The position numbers were made by a program, and so were the translations under genes. A stretch of 7,053 nt of DNA from Actinomycetes bacterium (lineage in GTDB: Bacteria; Actinomycetota; Humimicrobiia; Humimicrobiales; Humimicrobiaceae): assembly GCA_030603375.1 (NCBI GenBank), contig JAUVXY010000072.1, positions 1-7,053 on the forward strand, read 5' to 3'. A model generated the notes under the pieces. It worked only from the letters and a program-made list of their open reading frames with translations. It made no database searches and was not told the DNA's origin. Below, in pieces: positions 1-6,093 of this stretch (positions within the stretch are counted from its first letter, which is position 1; every line of letters starts with the position of its first letter).

Positions 1-152
1 AACAATATGTCGTCTCTGAAAGAAGATGGCAGCAGATTAGAAAGTGGGGAGAAGAAACTGCGAGAGAATTAAAAATCAAAAACGAAGATGATGTAGAAAG
101 AATAATCCATGAACATCGTGAAGAAAAAGCCAGAATTAAAAATAGTACTTGA
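1..152 (+). CDS. 3' end of a small gene upstream of a PIN toxin, probable antitoxin (partial)
   Basis: The frame is open from the left edge (first full codon at 3) to TGA at 150-152, giving the last 49 residues of a protein whose start lies outside. The visible part is short, charged and helical-looking, with Trp, Arg and Glu-rich stretches (RRWQQIRKWGEETARELK, then EDDVERIIHEHREEKARI). No domain is certain. The antitoxin call is an inference from position: it overlaps the start of a PIN-type toxin gene by 44 bases in another frame, the usual arrangement of a type II toxin-antitoxin pair, in which a small DNA-binding antitoxin comes first. The overlap suggests translational coupling. The DNA-binding N-terminus (for example ribbon-helix-helix or AbrB-like) would be beyond the edge and cannot be seen. 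Confidence 0.6.
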   Translation, partial: QYVVSERRWQQIRKWGEETARELKIKNEDDVERIIHEHREEKARIKNST

Positions 153-357
153 TACAAATATCTATATCTCTGCTACCTTAATTATTCCTAATCAAACTCT
201 TTCTATAACTAGAGGCGATGAAGATGACAACAGGATACTTGAATGTGCTGTAGAAGGTAAAGTTCAATATATTATCTCTGGAGATAAACAGCACCTTTTA
301 CCTGTGAAAGAATATCAATGTATGAAAATCCTATCACCAGCCGAGTTTTTAATATAG
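109..357 (+). pseudogene. PIN-domain toxin (COG1569-like) with an internal in-frame deletion
   Basis: An 82-residue ORF carries both ends of a PIN-family ribonuclease toxin but not the middle. Residues about 10-21 (KIVLDTNIYISA) hold the first catalytic Asp of the PIN fold. Residues about 37-60 hold the DDNRILECA and IISGD motifs with the C-terminal metal-binding acids, and the end (ILSPAEFL) matches the family's usual terminus. Intact members are about 140 residues, so roughly 55-60 residues are missing between YISA and the strand before DDNR, including the region that normally supplies the second acidic active-site residue. The reading frame is kept. It overlaps the upstream probable antitoxin by 44 bases and has only a weak ribosome site, so it was probably translated by coupling. 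It is most likely inactive as an RNase; a shortened protein with a retained antitoxin-binding role is possible but speculative. Confidence 0.75.
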
Positions 358-494
358 ATGGATTTATGAATTTTTCTATCCCCACCGCCTGATCCTTTTA
401 TGCCGCGCAGCATTTTATTTTCATAATCATCTATTAAATCTATTATTTTCTTTAGCTAGTTGTCCTGGAAATGAATTCCAGATACTATTTTCAT
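315..494 (-). pseudogene. Possible decayed small gene with an in-frame amber codon
   Basis: A strong ribosome site (GGAGGTG on the minus strand, 501-507) sits 6 bases before an ATG at 494-492. The frame reads 12 codons (MKIVSGIHFQDN), meets TAG at 458-456, then stays open for another 46 codons, with LKKIIDLIDDYENKM and GSGGGDRKIHKS, until TGA at 317-315. A single change (for example CAG to TAG) would explain the break. The extension runs into the 3' end of the PIN toxin remnant on the other strand, so the original end of the gene may have been replaced by a junction. I do not recognise the family. An alternative is that the ribosome site and frame are fortuitous and this stretch is non-coding. 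Confidence 0.3.
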
Positions 495-497
495 AGT

Positions 498-596
498 TTA
501 CACCTCCTTAAAATTCCTATCAAAGAAAGCATTGTGAATTGTTTCTCCATCTTTAAGTAATATAACACGTAAGTATTTTATGACAGTTACGGGCAC
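498..596 (-). CDS. Possible 32-residue ORF just upstream of the decayed minus-strand gene
   Basis: With a GTG start at 596-594 this frame encodes a short protein containing VILLKDGETIHNAFFDRNF, ending at TAA 500-498. The ribosome site of the next minus-strand ORF lies inside its last codons, and its stop is 3 bases before that ORF's ATG, an operon-like spacing. An extended -10-like element (TGT-TATAAT on the minus strand, 626-618) lies about 20 bases upstream of the GTG, without a clear -35. No family is recognised, and the start has a poor ribosome site, so it could equally be a fragment of a longer decayed gene. The rest of the 358-722 stretch shows nothing else I can support, apart from a GC-rich run at 672-681 (CCCCCCGGGG) within otherwise AT-rich DNA. 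Confidence 0.25.
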   Translation of the reverse strand: MPVTVIKYLRVILLKDGETIHNAFFDRNFKEV

Positions 597-722
597 TTAT
601 CTTTATATTCACCAGTTATTATAACATATAGCAGGTACTAAGCTCTGATGAATATAATAGCTAAAGTGGTTTCCCCCCGGGGTTATCACAAGAGACTGAC
701 TTTTTATTAAAAAACCTATGAG

Positions 723-1865
723 CTAAATATCAAACTCTCCTGCCCATAACATTTTTAAAAAAAGCTTCCAGGGTATTAATTTAATGTTGCCCACATCCCT
801 TGCATATTTTTCCTGGCTTATGACTAAAAGATGCTTCACTTTTTCATCTTCCTGCAATACTTTAAGGCTCCTAAGTGCAATATCATGAACTGTCTTGCCT
901 GCTTTTATTTCCAGAGCTACTTGTTTTTTCCCAAGGATAAAATCAACCTCATATCCGGTACTGGTTCTCCAGTAGGCTATATCAAGCTCTGGGTTGCGGT
1001 AAGCCTTATATGCTCGCAGCTCCATTAAAATAAAATGCTCGAAAGACTTTCCAAATTCTGGAGTTCCTTCTTTTGGCTGTCTTCTGGAAAGATAATTGCT
1101 TATTCCAATATCAAATAAATAAAATTTCTCTGCTTGTATTAATCTTCTGGTTTTGGACCTTTTCCAGGGAGAAACTCTAAAACCCAGCATGGTAGATTCG
1201 AGGATATCAAAATATGAACGAACAACTTTGCTGCTAACACCAGTTTCTCTTGCTACATTATTATAATTAAGCAGCTCTCCGGAAGTTAGTGCAGCTACTC
1301 TTAAAAATTCACTGAATTGGGGAATTTTTAGAATTTGTGCTTCCTGAGCAATTTCTTCTTTTAAATAGTCCGCAACATATGATCGAATTAAATCTAATGG
1401 TTTGGCAGATAAAAAATGTGGCGGTAGCATTCCTGAAACCATTATCTTTTCTAAATTAATATTCCCAACCTCCATACAAGAGAATGGTAAAAGTTGATAT
1501 CGCAGGGCTCTTCCAGCTAAAAGATTAGCATGGCTCCTCCGCAATTTCCTTGCACTCGAACCGGTCAGCAGAAAAATTATTTTTTTGTTTTCAATCATCC
1601 AATGTACTTCATCCAGAAGCATTGGAATTTTTTGAATTTCATCAATAACAATTATTTTTTTTGTATTTTGGAATCTTTCTCTAAGCAAAGAGGGCCTTGA
1701 AGCATATTCTGCAAAAACATCTGTTTGCAGTAAATCTATAAGTATAATTTCTTCAGGCTTGAAATTATACTTTATCCAATGGCTTTTTCCTGTTCTTCTG
1801 GCACCCCAGAGAAAAGAAGAGTATCTGGTGTCAATATTTAAAAGTCTTTTAATATTTTGACTCAT
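723..1865 (-). CDS. AAA_14 / DUF4143 family ATPase
   Basis: A 380-residue protein when started at ATG 1865-1863. A TTG 13 codons further upstream (1904) extends the frame but has no better ribosome site, and the homology-like region begins only after the ATG. A Walker A motif lies at residues 21-28 (GARRTGKS), Walker B at 71-78 (IIVIDEIQ, Asp75 and Glu76) and a sensor-like TGSS at 101-104. A helical and winged-helix-like middle follows, then a C-terminal DUF4143 region with FEHFI, EVDF (about 306-309) and ALEIKAGK (about 317-324), which looks like a PD-(D/E)XK nuclease fold. Length and domain order match the family (COG1373 type). The cellular role of these ATPases is not settled; they are frequent in accessory and toxin-rich regions. 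The gene appears intact. The remnant of a PIN toxin lies directly upstream on the same strand. Confidence 0.88.
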   Translation of the reverse strand: MSQNIKRLLNIDTRYSSFLWGARRTGKSHWIKYNFKPEEIILIDLLQTDVFAEYASRPSLLRERFQNTKKIIVIDEIQKIPMLLDEVHWMIENKKIIFLLTGSSARKLRRSHANLLAGRALRYQLLPFSCMEVGNINLEKIMVSGMLPPHFLSAKPLDLIRSYVADYLKEEIAQEAQILKIPQFSEFLRVAALTSGELLNYNNVARETGVSSKVVRSYFDILESTMLGFRVSPWKRSKTRRLIQAEKFYLFDIGISNYLSRRQPKEGTPEFGKSFEHFILMELRAYKAYRNPELDIAYWRTSTGYEVDFILGKKQVALEIKAGKTVHDIALRSLKVLQEDEKVKHLLVISQEKYARDVGNIKLIPWKLFLKMLWAGEFDI

Positions 1866-1909
1866 GTGGTAATTATATCTAGATAATATTACCTTGTAAA
1901 GCAAAATTA

Positions 1910-2149
1910 TTAATAATTATAAACAGAGAAAGCGATCAATCTCTGCTTTAGAACCCTCCTGAACTTTCTTCTATAAATAATGTAACTCCATATTATTAAA
2001 GATTGCACCCCGTGTTTTTCTGCTAAAATACCCAGCTTTTTACCTGAACAAATAAAAACTATATCTCCCTGTTCAGCCTTTGGTTGCAATGCGGTAGCTA
2101 ATTGTACAGAGTCAATATGGGTTACGCACCTTTGATCTATAAGATGCAT
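1910..2149 (-). pseudogene. C-terminal remnant of a VapC-like PIN toxin
   Basis: The segment HIDSVQLATALQ followed by GDIVFICSGKKLGILAEKHG matches the last third of VapC-type PIN RNases, where the Asp of the lDaihLAtAl motif and the later (S/T)xD/K strand form part of the active site. The N-terminal half with the LDT(N/S) aspartate is absent: in-frame sequence upstream of the nominal ATG at 2149 continues for a few codons (with LTEAMHLID) but then becomes AT-rich with no PIN features. After EKHGVQS, the expected end (usually close to LNP) is replaced by a basic, unrelated tail of about 27 residues, so the 3' end is also disturbed. It lies just upstream of the intact ATPase, on the same strand. 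It is not expected to make a functional toxin. Confidence 0.65.
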
Positions 2150-2230
2150 TGCCTCAGTTAAAAATTTGATCTTTTGCCATAAAAAATAAAAAATCTTATT
2201 TAATTAAGCTAAAATTATGTTAAAATAATA

Positions 2231-2868
2231 ATGTACAGGCTCAGGCTAAAGGTCAGTAAGTCCCTGGTAAGGGAAAAGACAAAATTAAAAATACTAATGG
2301 ACGAATATTTTCCAGAATACGAAGGTCTATTTTGTGATATATCAGGGGCAACTTCAGAGCACCTAATAGATAACTATTTTCTTCCAGAGGTTGTAGCAAA
2401 GAAAATATCCTATCCCTTACAGGGAAAATTAAAACGATAAGCAAAGGCAGGATAGGTGCTTCTAAGGTACTAAAACTCATAGAATATGCCAGGGCCTCCA
2501 TAGGGATAAACACAGGCTTAGACGTAGCAGTACTGGAAAAAACCTATATACTGGAAAATATTTCAAGCCTGAAGCTAAAGCTTGCCTGCTTAAATAAAAA
2601 ACTAAAGTATTACCTGGACAAAATAGAGTGTTCGAAATATCTACTTAGCATACCGGGAGTGGGCGTGGTCACCACAGCTGGATTTTTAGGCGAGGCTGGA
2701 GATATCTCAAAATACAAAAGCGCAAAGGAGACAGTAAAGATGGCCGGGCTTAATCTTGTTGAAATATCCTCAGGAATAAAAAGGGGTAAAAAGAAGATAT
2801 CAAATTGGTAATATTCAATTTTAATCAATATAGCTTTAATAAAGTTTCTGTTGCACCAACGGGGGTAA
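2231..2868 (+). pseudogene. IS110-family transposase remnant
   Basis: The sequence preserves the middle and C-terminal domain of an IS110-type transposase. RLRLKVSKSLVREKTKLK and the DEYFPEYEGLF segment correspond to the linker, and LLSIPGVGVVTTAGFLGE with MAGLNLVE and SGIKRGKKKIS corresponds to the Transposase_20 domain (the helix-hairpin-helix-like IPGVG region). The N-terminal DEDD catalytic domain is missing, with the junction near 2225-2231. The frame shifts near 2399-2404, where GCAAAGAAAA appears to have lost one A, moving from the frame of 2231 to one reading KENILSLTGKIK. The coding frame stops at TAA 2809-2811, and a degraded continuation (LINIALIKFLLHQRG) runs to 2868. The C-terminal catalytic Ser region is not visible. 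There is no sign of a bridge RNA or terminal sequences, so the element is dead. Confidence 0.85.
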
Positions 2869-2908
2869 GGCATGTAAATTTCTATCTCTTATGCAGTATT
2901 TTTAGTAT

Positions 2909-2918
2909 AAGGAGGTGA
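2909..2918 (+). promoter_or_regulatory. Strong ribosome binding site of the secreted protein gene
   Basis: AAGGAGGTGA is a near-perfect anti-Shine-Dalgarno match, 6 bases before the ATG at 2925, and fixes that start. A candidate promoter (TTGCAC at 2851, TAAATT at 2875, 18-base spacer) lies inside the end of the IS110 remnant, but this is weak. Confidence 0.75.
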
Positions 2919-2924
2919 ATATAA

Positions 2925-3647
2925 ATGCAACTAGTTAAGAAAAAATCAACCATATTTACTTTAATCACTTTATTTGTAGTAGCAATGTGCTTTTCTTTTT
3001 TAGTTTTACCAGGTAAGGCTTATGGGTTTACAGCAGATTTTGAGTTTTATAATTTATATAATGAGGAAGGAACAGATACAGGTATAACAGAAGATTATTC
3101 ATATAGCGTTACATACAGTGATTCAGACGATCACAGTACTCCAGACGGACTCCCCTACTATTTTGATTATACCATTAATGGGGAGGTGGAAGAGTATGTA
3201 GCTGACCAGTCGTATAGCCTTTATTTGGAATATTATGGGAAAGGCTGTGTAGAAAATGCAGAAGAAGATGACTTGGGTTATTATGAATACTCAGATTCAG
3301 GTCACGATACTTATACTTATACGATAGGTGGTACAGACTATACCCAAGATTATGACTGGAGTATAGAAGGTTGGTGGGAAATAACCCGTCCAGCAAGAGT
3401 AAACGAAATGGCCTGTTACCAGGTAAATCTAACCGAAGATAATAAATTTGAACTGGTATTTTGGTACGAGTATGCAAATAACAACTGGGTAACTATTTTT
3501 GATACCAATGGAAACCTGGTATATAGAAAGGATTTTTCTTATGGCCGCCCTACAGTAGTAGTAGACTTGCCTAATGGTACTTATACTGTTAAAACATTCC
3601 ACGAGGAGGGAAAAATACTACAGGAATTTACCATAGGAAAATCATAA
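2925..3647 (+). CDS. Secreted Tyr/Asp-rich protein of unknown function
   Basis: A 240-residue protein with a clear signal peptide: a KKK n-region, a hydrophobic stretch at about residues 9-29, and a likely cleavage after GKA or AYG (residues about 32-34). The mature part is acidic and unusually rich in Tyr, Asp, Ser and Thr (for example YSYSVTYSDSDDHS and YTYTIGGTDYTQDYD), with almost no Lys until the end, as expected for an extracellular beta-rich protein. The last 50 residues (VTIFDTNGNLVYRKDF, then DLPNGTYTVKTFHEEGK) look like a small beta-sandwich of the kind seen in C-terminal secretion or adhesion modules; this is a pattern resemblance only. There is no LPXTG anchor, no transmembrane tail and no enzyme motif. 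I do not recognise the family. It sits alone between an IS110 remnant and an ATPase remnant, and its ORF is undamaged, so it may be a recent or selected arrival. Confidence 0.8.
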   Translation: MQLVKKKSTIFTLITLFVVAMCFSFLVLPGKAYGFTADFEFYNLYNEEGTDTGITEDYSYSVTYSDSDDHSTPDGLPYYFDYTINGEVEEYVADQSYSLYLEYYGKGCVENAEEDDLGYYEYSDSGHDTYTYTIGGTDYTQDYDWSIEGWWEITRPARVNEMACYQVNLTEDNKFELVFWYEYANNNWVTIFDTNGNLVYRKDFSYGRPTVVVDLPNGTYTVKTFHEEGKILQEFTIGKS

Positions 3648-3693
3648 AGCGTTACTTTTACTAAACTGTATGTCTTGCCCCTGTTAAAGATAG

Positions 3694-4131
3694 CGGTTAT
3701 CTGGTTTTAAAGGCACTGATCTAAATTTGGTATTAGAAAGTTGCTATGAATTAAAAGAACCCGGTGATAAAAAGCAAATATTTTTGTTTTTTGATGAAAT
3801 CCAGAATGTGGCAGGCTGGGAGAAATTTTTAAATAGATTAAGGGAAAATAAAAATTACAAAATATTTATATCAGGACCAAATGCTACTTTATTGTCAAAA
3901 GAAGTATCTACTCATTTAATCGGGCGAAATATCCTTATTAATTTATATCCATTTTCCTTTAGAGAATATATATGGGCAAAGGGTATGTCTATAGGGAAAA
4001 ACGATATATACACCCTTGGTAAAAAGTCCAGGCTTGTAAAGTTATTTGATGAATATATAAGAATTGGTGGAATTGGTGAAAGAGGATTACTGTTGGTATG
4101 AAATCCTGATTTTATCAATTCTATTAAATAG
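3694..4131 (+). pseudogene. Central fragment of a second AAA_14 / DUF4143 ATPase
   Basis: The open frame from 3694 (there is a stop at 3691) to TGA 4099-4101 encodes SGFKGTDLNLVLES, then a Walker B (IFLFFDEIQNVAGWEKFLNR), a sensor-like FISGPNATLLSKE, STHLIGRNI and the NLYPFSFREYIWAKG motif typical of these ATPases, ending near LFDEYIRIGG. The Walker A N-terminus and the C-terminal nuclease-like domain are both gone. Seven codons before the stop, GGIGERGLL replaces the usual GGFPEV-like sequence. Past the TGA the same frame still reads NPDFINSIK, which fits family sequence, before TAG at 4129. A TTG at 3727 is the only start-like codon in the open part and has no ribosome site. It belongs to a different lineage from the intact ATPase at 723-1865, so it is not a simple duplicate. 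Not expected to be functional. Confidence 0.8.
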
Positions 4132-4205
4132 ACTTTTGTTAGATTCCTATTATTGTTCTTACTAATAGTAGAGTTTTTATTAGGGAAAACGTATATTGTG
4201 AAAAT

Positions 4206-5699
4206 ATGAATTATAGAAATATAATAAGAAGATTAACATCCACAGGAGGAAGCCTTTCCGGAAAAACTGCAAGGGGCACATTCTGGGTTTTTACTTTAAG
4301 GATAACAGACAGTCTCTTTAGATTAATAAGAGTAATTGTTTTAGCGAGACTTCTTTCACCCAATGATTTTGGAATATTTGGCATTGCTCTTCTGGTCATA
4401 TCCATTCTTGGTGCATTTTCTCAGACAGGCCATTCACAGGCTCTTATTCAAAAGAAAGAACAGGTTAAATCCTATTTTGATGTCGTCTGGACAATAGGAC
4501 TCGTCAGGGGTTTTGTAATTGCAGTTATAGTATTTTCTTTAGCCAGGCCCGCTGCAGTTTTTTTTGCTGCACCTGATGCTGAGCAAATTTTAAGAGTTAT
4601 TGGATTTTCCGTTATTATCCGGAGTTTTAATAATATTGCAATATTATATTTTCAAAAGGAACTCGAGTTTCATAAGTTTTTTAAATATCAGTTTTTAGGG
4701 ACCGTTGTTGATTTTACAGTCGTTGTTACTGCAGCAATTCTTTTAAGGAGTGTCTGGGCTCTTGTTTTCGGACTTTTAGCAGGAAATATAACAAGATGTA
4801 TAATGTCTTATATAATTGAACCATATAGACCAAAATTAAAATTTATCAGAAGCCAGGCAAAGGAACTTTTTAGTTTTGGTAAATGGGTCCTCGGTTCCAC
4901 TATTCTAATATTCCTGATTACCCAGGGCGATGATATTTTTGCTGGAAAATTGCTTGGGGCTACAATGCTTGGATTTTATCAGATTGCCTACAGGATCTCA
5001 AATATGCCGACAACAGAGACTTCCCATGTGATCTCCAGGGTGAGCTTTCCATTATATTCAAAATTGCAGGACAATCTCTCCAGGCTAAAAGATGCATATC
5101 TAAAAGTCCTTCAACTGGTTACATTAATATCTTTTCCAATGGCAGGTTTAATTTTTATATTAGCTCCTGAGTTTACAAGGTTATTTTTAGGTGAAAGATG
5201 GATGCCTGCTGTACCAGCAATTCAAGTACTGGTTTTTGCTGGATTAGTAAGATCACTGATAACTATGACAATTCCACTTTTCCGGGCTATCGGAAGACCA
5301 AAAATAGAAACCAGATGGCAGGTAATCAGATTATTTGTATTAATTGTATTGATTTATCCACTTACAATTACATATGGAATACTGGGAACATCTATCTCTG
5401 TACTCCTGAGTGCTTTTATTTCGAGCATAGGATTTTGTTTTGAAGCTATTAGAATTACTAAGTGTGGAATTAAAAGTTTCAGCAAGCTGCTGGTATTACC
5501 CCTGTTAAATGGAATGATTATGGCACTATGCATATATGTCTTAAAATTCTATATTGATGCAGCCACGTTCCAAGGCTTTATTGCTCTAATAGGCATCAGT
5601 ATTATAATCTTTTTTGGGATAAATTATTTGTTTGACAGATACCTAAATTACAGAATAGGAATACTCATAAAAGAAGGTCTGCGCTCTTTTGTAAGTTAA
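4206..5699 (+). CDS. Wzx-type oligosaccharide flippase (polysaccharide biosynthesis protein)
   Basis: A 497-residue, very hydrophobic protein of the MOP superfamily (Polysacc_synt / WzxC-TuaB-like), length typical for the family and consistent with about 12-14 membrane helices. The N-terminal signature appears at residues 21-77: TARGTFWVFTLRI, then ARLLSPNDFGIFGIALLVI and GAFSQTGHSQALIQ. A second family motif lies mid-protein (GDDIFAGKLLGATMLGFYQIAYRI in two parts, around residues 242-264, followed by VSFPLYSKLQ). It should flip undecaprenyl-linked sugar units across the cytoplasmic membrane for capsule, exopolysaccharide or teichuronic-type polymer assembly. The ATG at 4206 lacks a strong ribosome site (AGGG at 4192-4195 is close but weak); no better start fits the family's N-terminus. 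Undamaged, and on the same strand as the two peptide genes that follow about 180 bases later. Its substrate cannot be told from sequence. Confidence 0.92.
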   Translation: MNYRNIIRRLTSTGGSLSGKTARGTFWVFTLRITDSLFRLIRVIVLARLLSPNDFGIFGIALLVISILGAFSQTGHSQALIQKKEQVKSYFDVVWTIGLVRGFVIAVIVFSLARPAAVFFAAPDAEQILRVIGFSVIIRSFNNIAILYFQKELEFHKFFKYQFLGTVVDFTVVVTAAILLRSVWALVFGLLAGNITRCIMSYIIEPYRPKLKFIRSQAKELFSFGKWVLGSTILIFLITQGDDIFAGKLLGATMLGFYQIAYRISNMPTTETSHVISRVSFPLYSKLQDNLSRLKDAYLKVLQLVTLISFPMAGLIFILAPEFTRLFLGERWMPAVPAIQVLVFAGLVRSLITMTIPLFRAIGRPKIETRWQVIRLFVLIVLIYPLTITYGILGTSISVLLSAFISSIGFCFEAIRITKCGIKSFSKLLVLPLLNGMIMALCIYVLKFYIDAATFQGFIALIGISIIIFFGINYLFDRYLNYRIGILIKEGLRSFVS

Positions 5700-5711
5700 G
5701 CTCTTGCTTAA
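5696..5711 (+). terminator. Weak hairpin at the end of the flippase gene
   Basis: TTAAGC-TCTT-GCTTAA forms a 6-bp stem with a 4-base loop that overlaps the flippase stop codon. It is AT-rich and not followed directly by a U-run (an A/T palindrome and T-run come at 5718-5736), so termination here is only possible, not shown. Confidence 0.3.
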
Positions 5712-5717
5712 TTGTAT

Positions 5718-5735
5718 AAAAATTTTAAAATTTTT
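5718..5735. repeat. Perfect 18-bp A/T-only palindrome
   Basis: A5-T4-A4-T5 reads the same on both strands and is followed by one more T. It could act as a bidirectional weak terminator together with the preceding hairpin, an UP-element-like tract for a downstream promoter, or a chance product of an AT-rich gap. Confidence 0.6.
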
Positions 5736-5767
5736 TACCAATATGTCTATTTTTGTTATACATTTTT

Positions 5768-5800
5768 TATAATTTTATGATATATTAATTTTAGTATAAT
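5768..5800 (+). promoter_or_regulatory. Candidate promoter region for the tandem peptide genes
   Basis: TATAAT hexamers lie at 5768-5773 and 5795-5800, with a TGA-TATATT extended -10-like element at 5778-5786 between them. No convincing TTGACA -35 is spaced correctly for any of them, so only the general location is supported: an AT-rich gap between the flippase and the first peptide gene with several possible -10 elements. Confidence 0.3.
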
Positions 5801-5849
5801 TATTATCCTCTAATATCAATGGAATGTTAATATTAAAGGCTGAGGGTAG

Positions 5850-5863
5850 CAGTGTTAACACTG
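5850..5863. promoter_or_regulatory. Perfect 14-bp palindrome just before the first peptide gene, possible operator
   Basis: CAGTGTTAACACTG is a perfect inverted repeat ending 3 bases before the AAGGAG ribosome site and 16 bases before the ATG at 5880. The centre has no spacer, so it looks more like a homodimer DNA-binding site than a terminator stem. Its position downstream of the possible -10 elements fits a repressor roadblock or a stem affecting ribosome access. Only the right half survives, in altered form (TTAACTACTG), ahead of the second peptide gene. Confidence 0.4.
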
Positions 5864-6093
5864 TCAAAGGAGAAAAAACATGGAAAAGGATGAAAGAAAA
5901 GATTATCAAAAACCAGAACTTACCGAGCATGAGAATTTGGATGAAGTGACAAAAGGTAATGGTCCCGGACCTTCTGAACAATTGTAATAATTTTAACTAC
6001 TGCAAGGAGAAAAAACATGGAAAAGAATGAAAGAAAAGAATATCAAAAACCAGAACTTATCGAGCATGAGAATTTGAATGAAGTAACAAAAGG
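5855..6093 (+). repeat. Tandem duplication covering ribosome site and leader of two peptide genes
   Basis: Unit 1 (5855-5956) and unit 2 (5993-6093) align from TTAAC, through the shared AAGGAGAAAAAACATGG start context, to ACAAAAGG. Between ATG and the last leader codons there are only 5 base differences in about 78, 4 of which change an amino acid. Similarity ends sharply after the first Gly codon of the presumed core. The offset between the two starts is 137 bases. Confidence 0.85.
5880..5987 (+). CDS. RiPP precursor-like peptide with a lasso-type leader (copy 1)
   Basis: A 35-residue peptide starting at ATG 5880 behind AAAGGAG (5866-5872), ending with two consecutive TAA codons at 5985-5990. 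The leader-like part carries YQKPELTEHENLDEVTKG at residues 9-26. This fits the YxxPxL...T-x-G pattern of lasso-peptide leaders, in which the Tyr-Pro-Leu part docks on a PqqD-like recognition element and cleavage follows one residue after the conserved Thr (here Thr24-Lys25, giving Gly26 as residue 1). The predicted core is GNGPGPSEQL. Glu8 could in principle accept a Gly1 macrolactam, but only two residues would remain for a tail, so a threaded lasso is not plausible. There is no Cys, aromatic residue or hydrophobic stretch in the core. The RiPP role is inferred from the leader pattern and the duplicate; no maturation gene is visible. A short signalling peptide is an alternative. Confidence 0.7.
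   Translation: MEKDERKDYQKPELTEHENLDEVTKGNGPGPSEQL

Noticed and set aside
1866..1904. TTG at 1904 as start of the minus-strand ATPase
   Set aside because: It adds 13 residues with no family character and has no better ribosome site than the ATG at 1865; the family-like sequence begins after the ATG.
2253..2873. Two minus-strand ORFs (2253-2513 and 2610-2873) over the transposase remnant
   Set aside because: The plus strand has clear IS110 motifs across both; the minus ORFs are low-complexity shadows without motifs.
3175..3477. 100-codon minus-strand ORF inside the secreted protein gene
   Set aside because: Its His, Leu and Tyr-heavy composition is the mirror of Asp/Glu/Tyr codons on the plus strand, and the plus gene has a signal peptide and a perfect ribosome site.
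3688..3702. AGATA-GCGGT-TATCT hairpin as terminator of the secreted protein gene
   Set aside because: The stem is only 5 AT-rich pairs and the following GGTTTTAAA is not a real U-run; it also overlaps the start of the ATPase remnant's coding-like sequence.
4147..4168. CTATTA...TAATAG inverted repeat before the flippase as a terminator
   Set aside because: Six A/T-rich pairs around a 10-base loop, followed by GTAGAGTTTTTATT rather than a clean U-run; too weak to support.
5775..5981. Minus-strand 68-codon ORF over the first peptide gene
   Set aside because: It is antisense to a well-supported gene with a strong ribosome site, has no ribosome site of its own and no recognisable domain.
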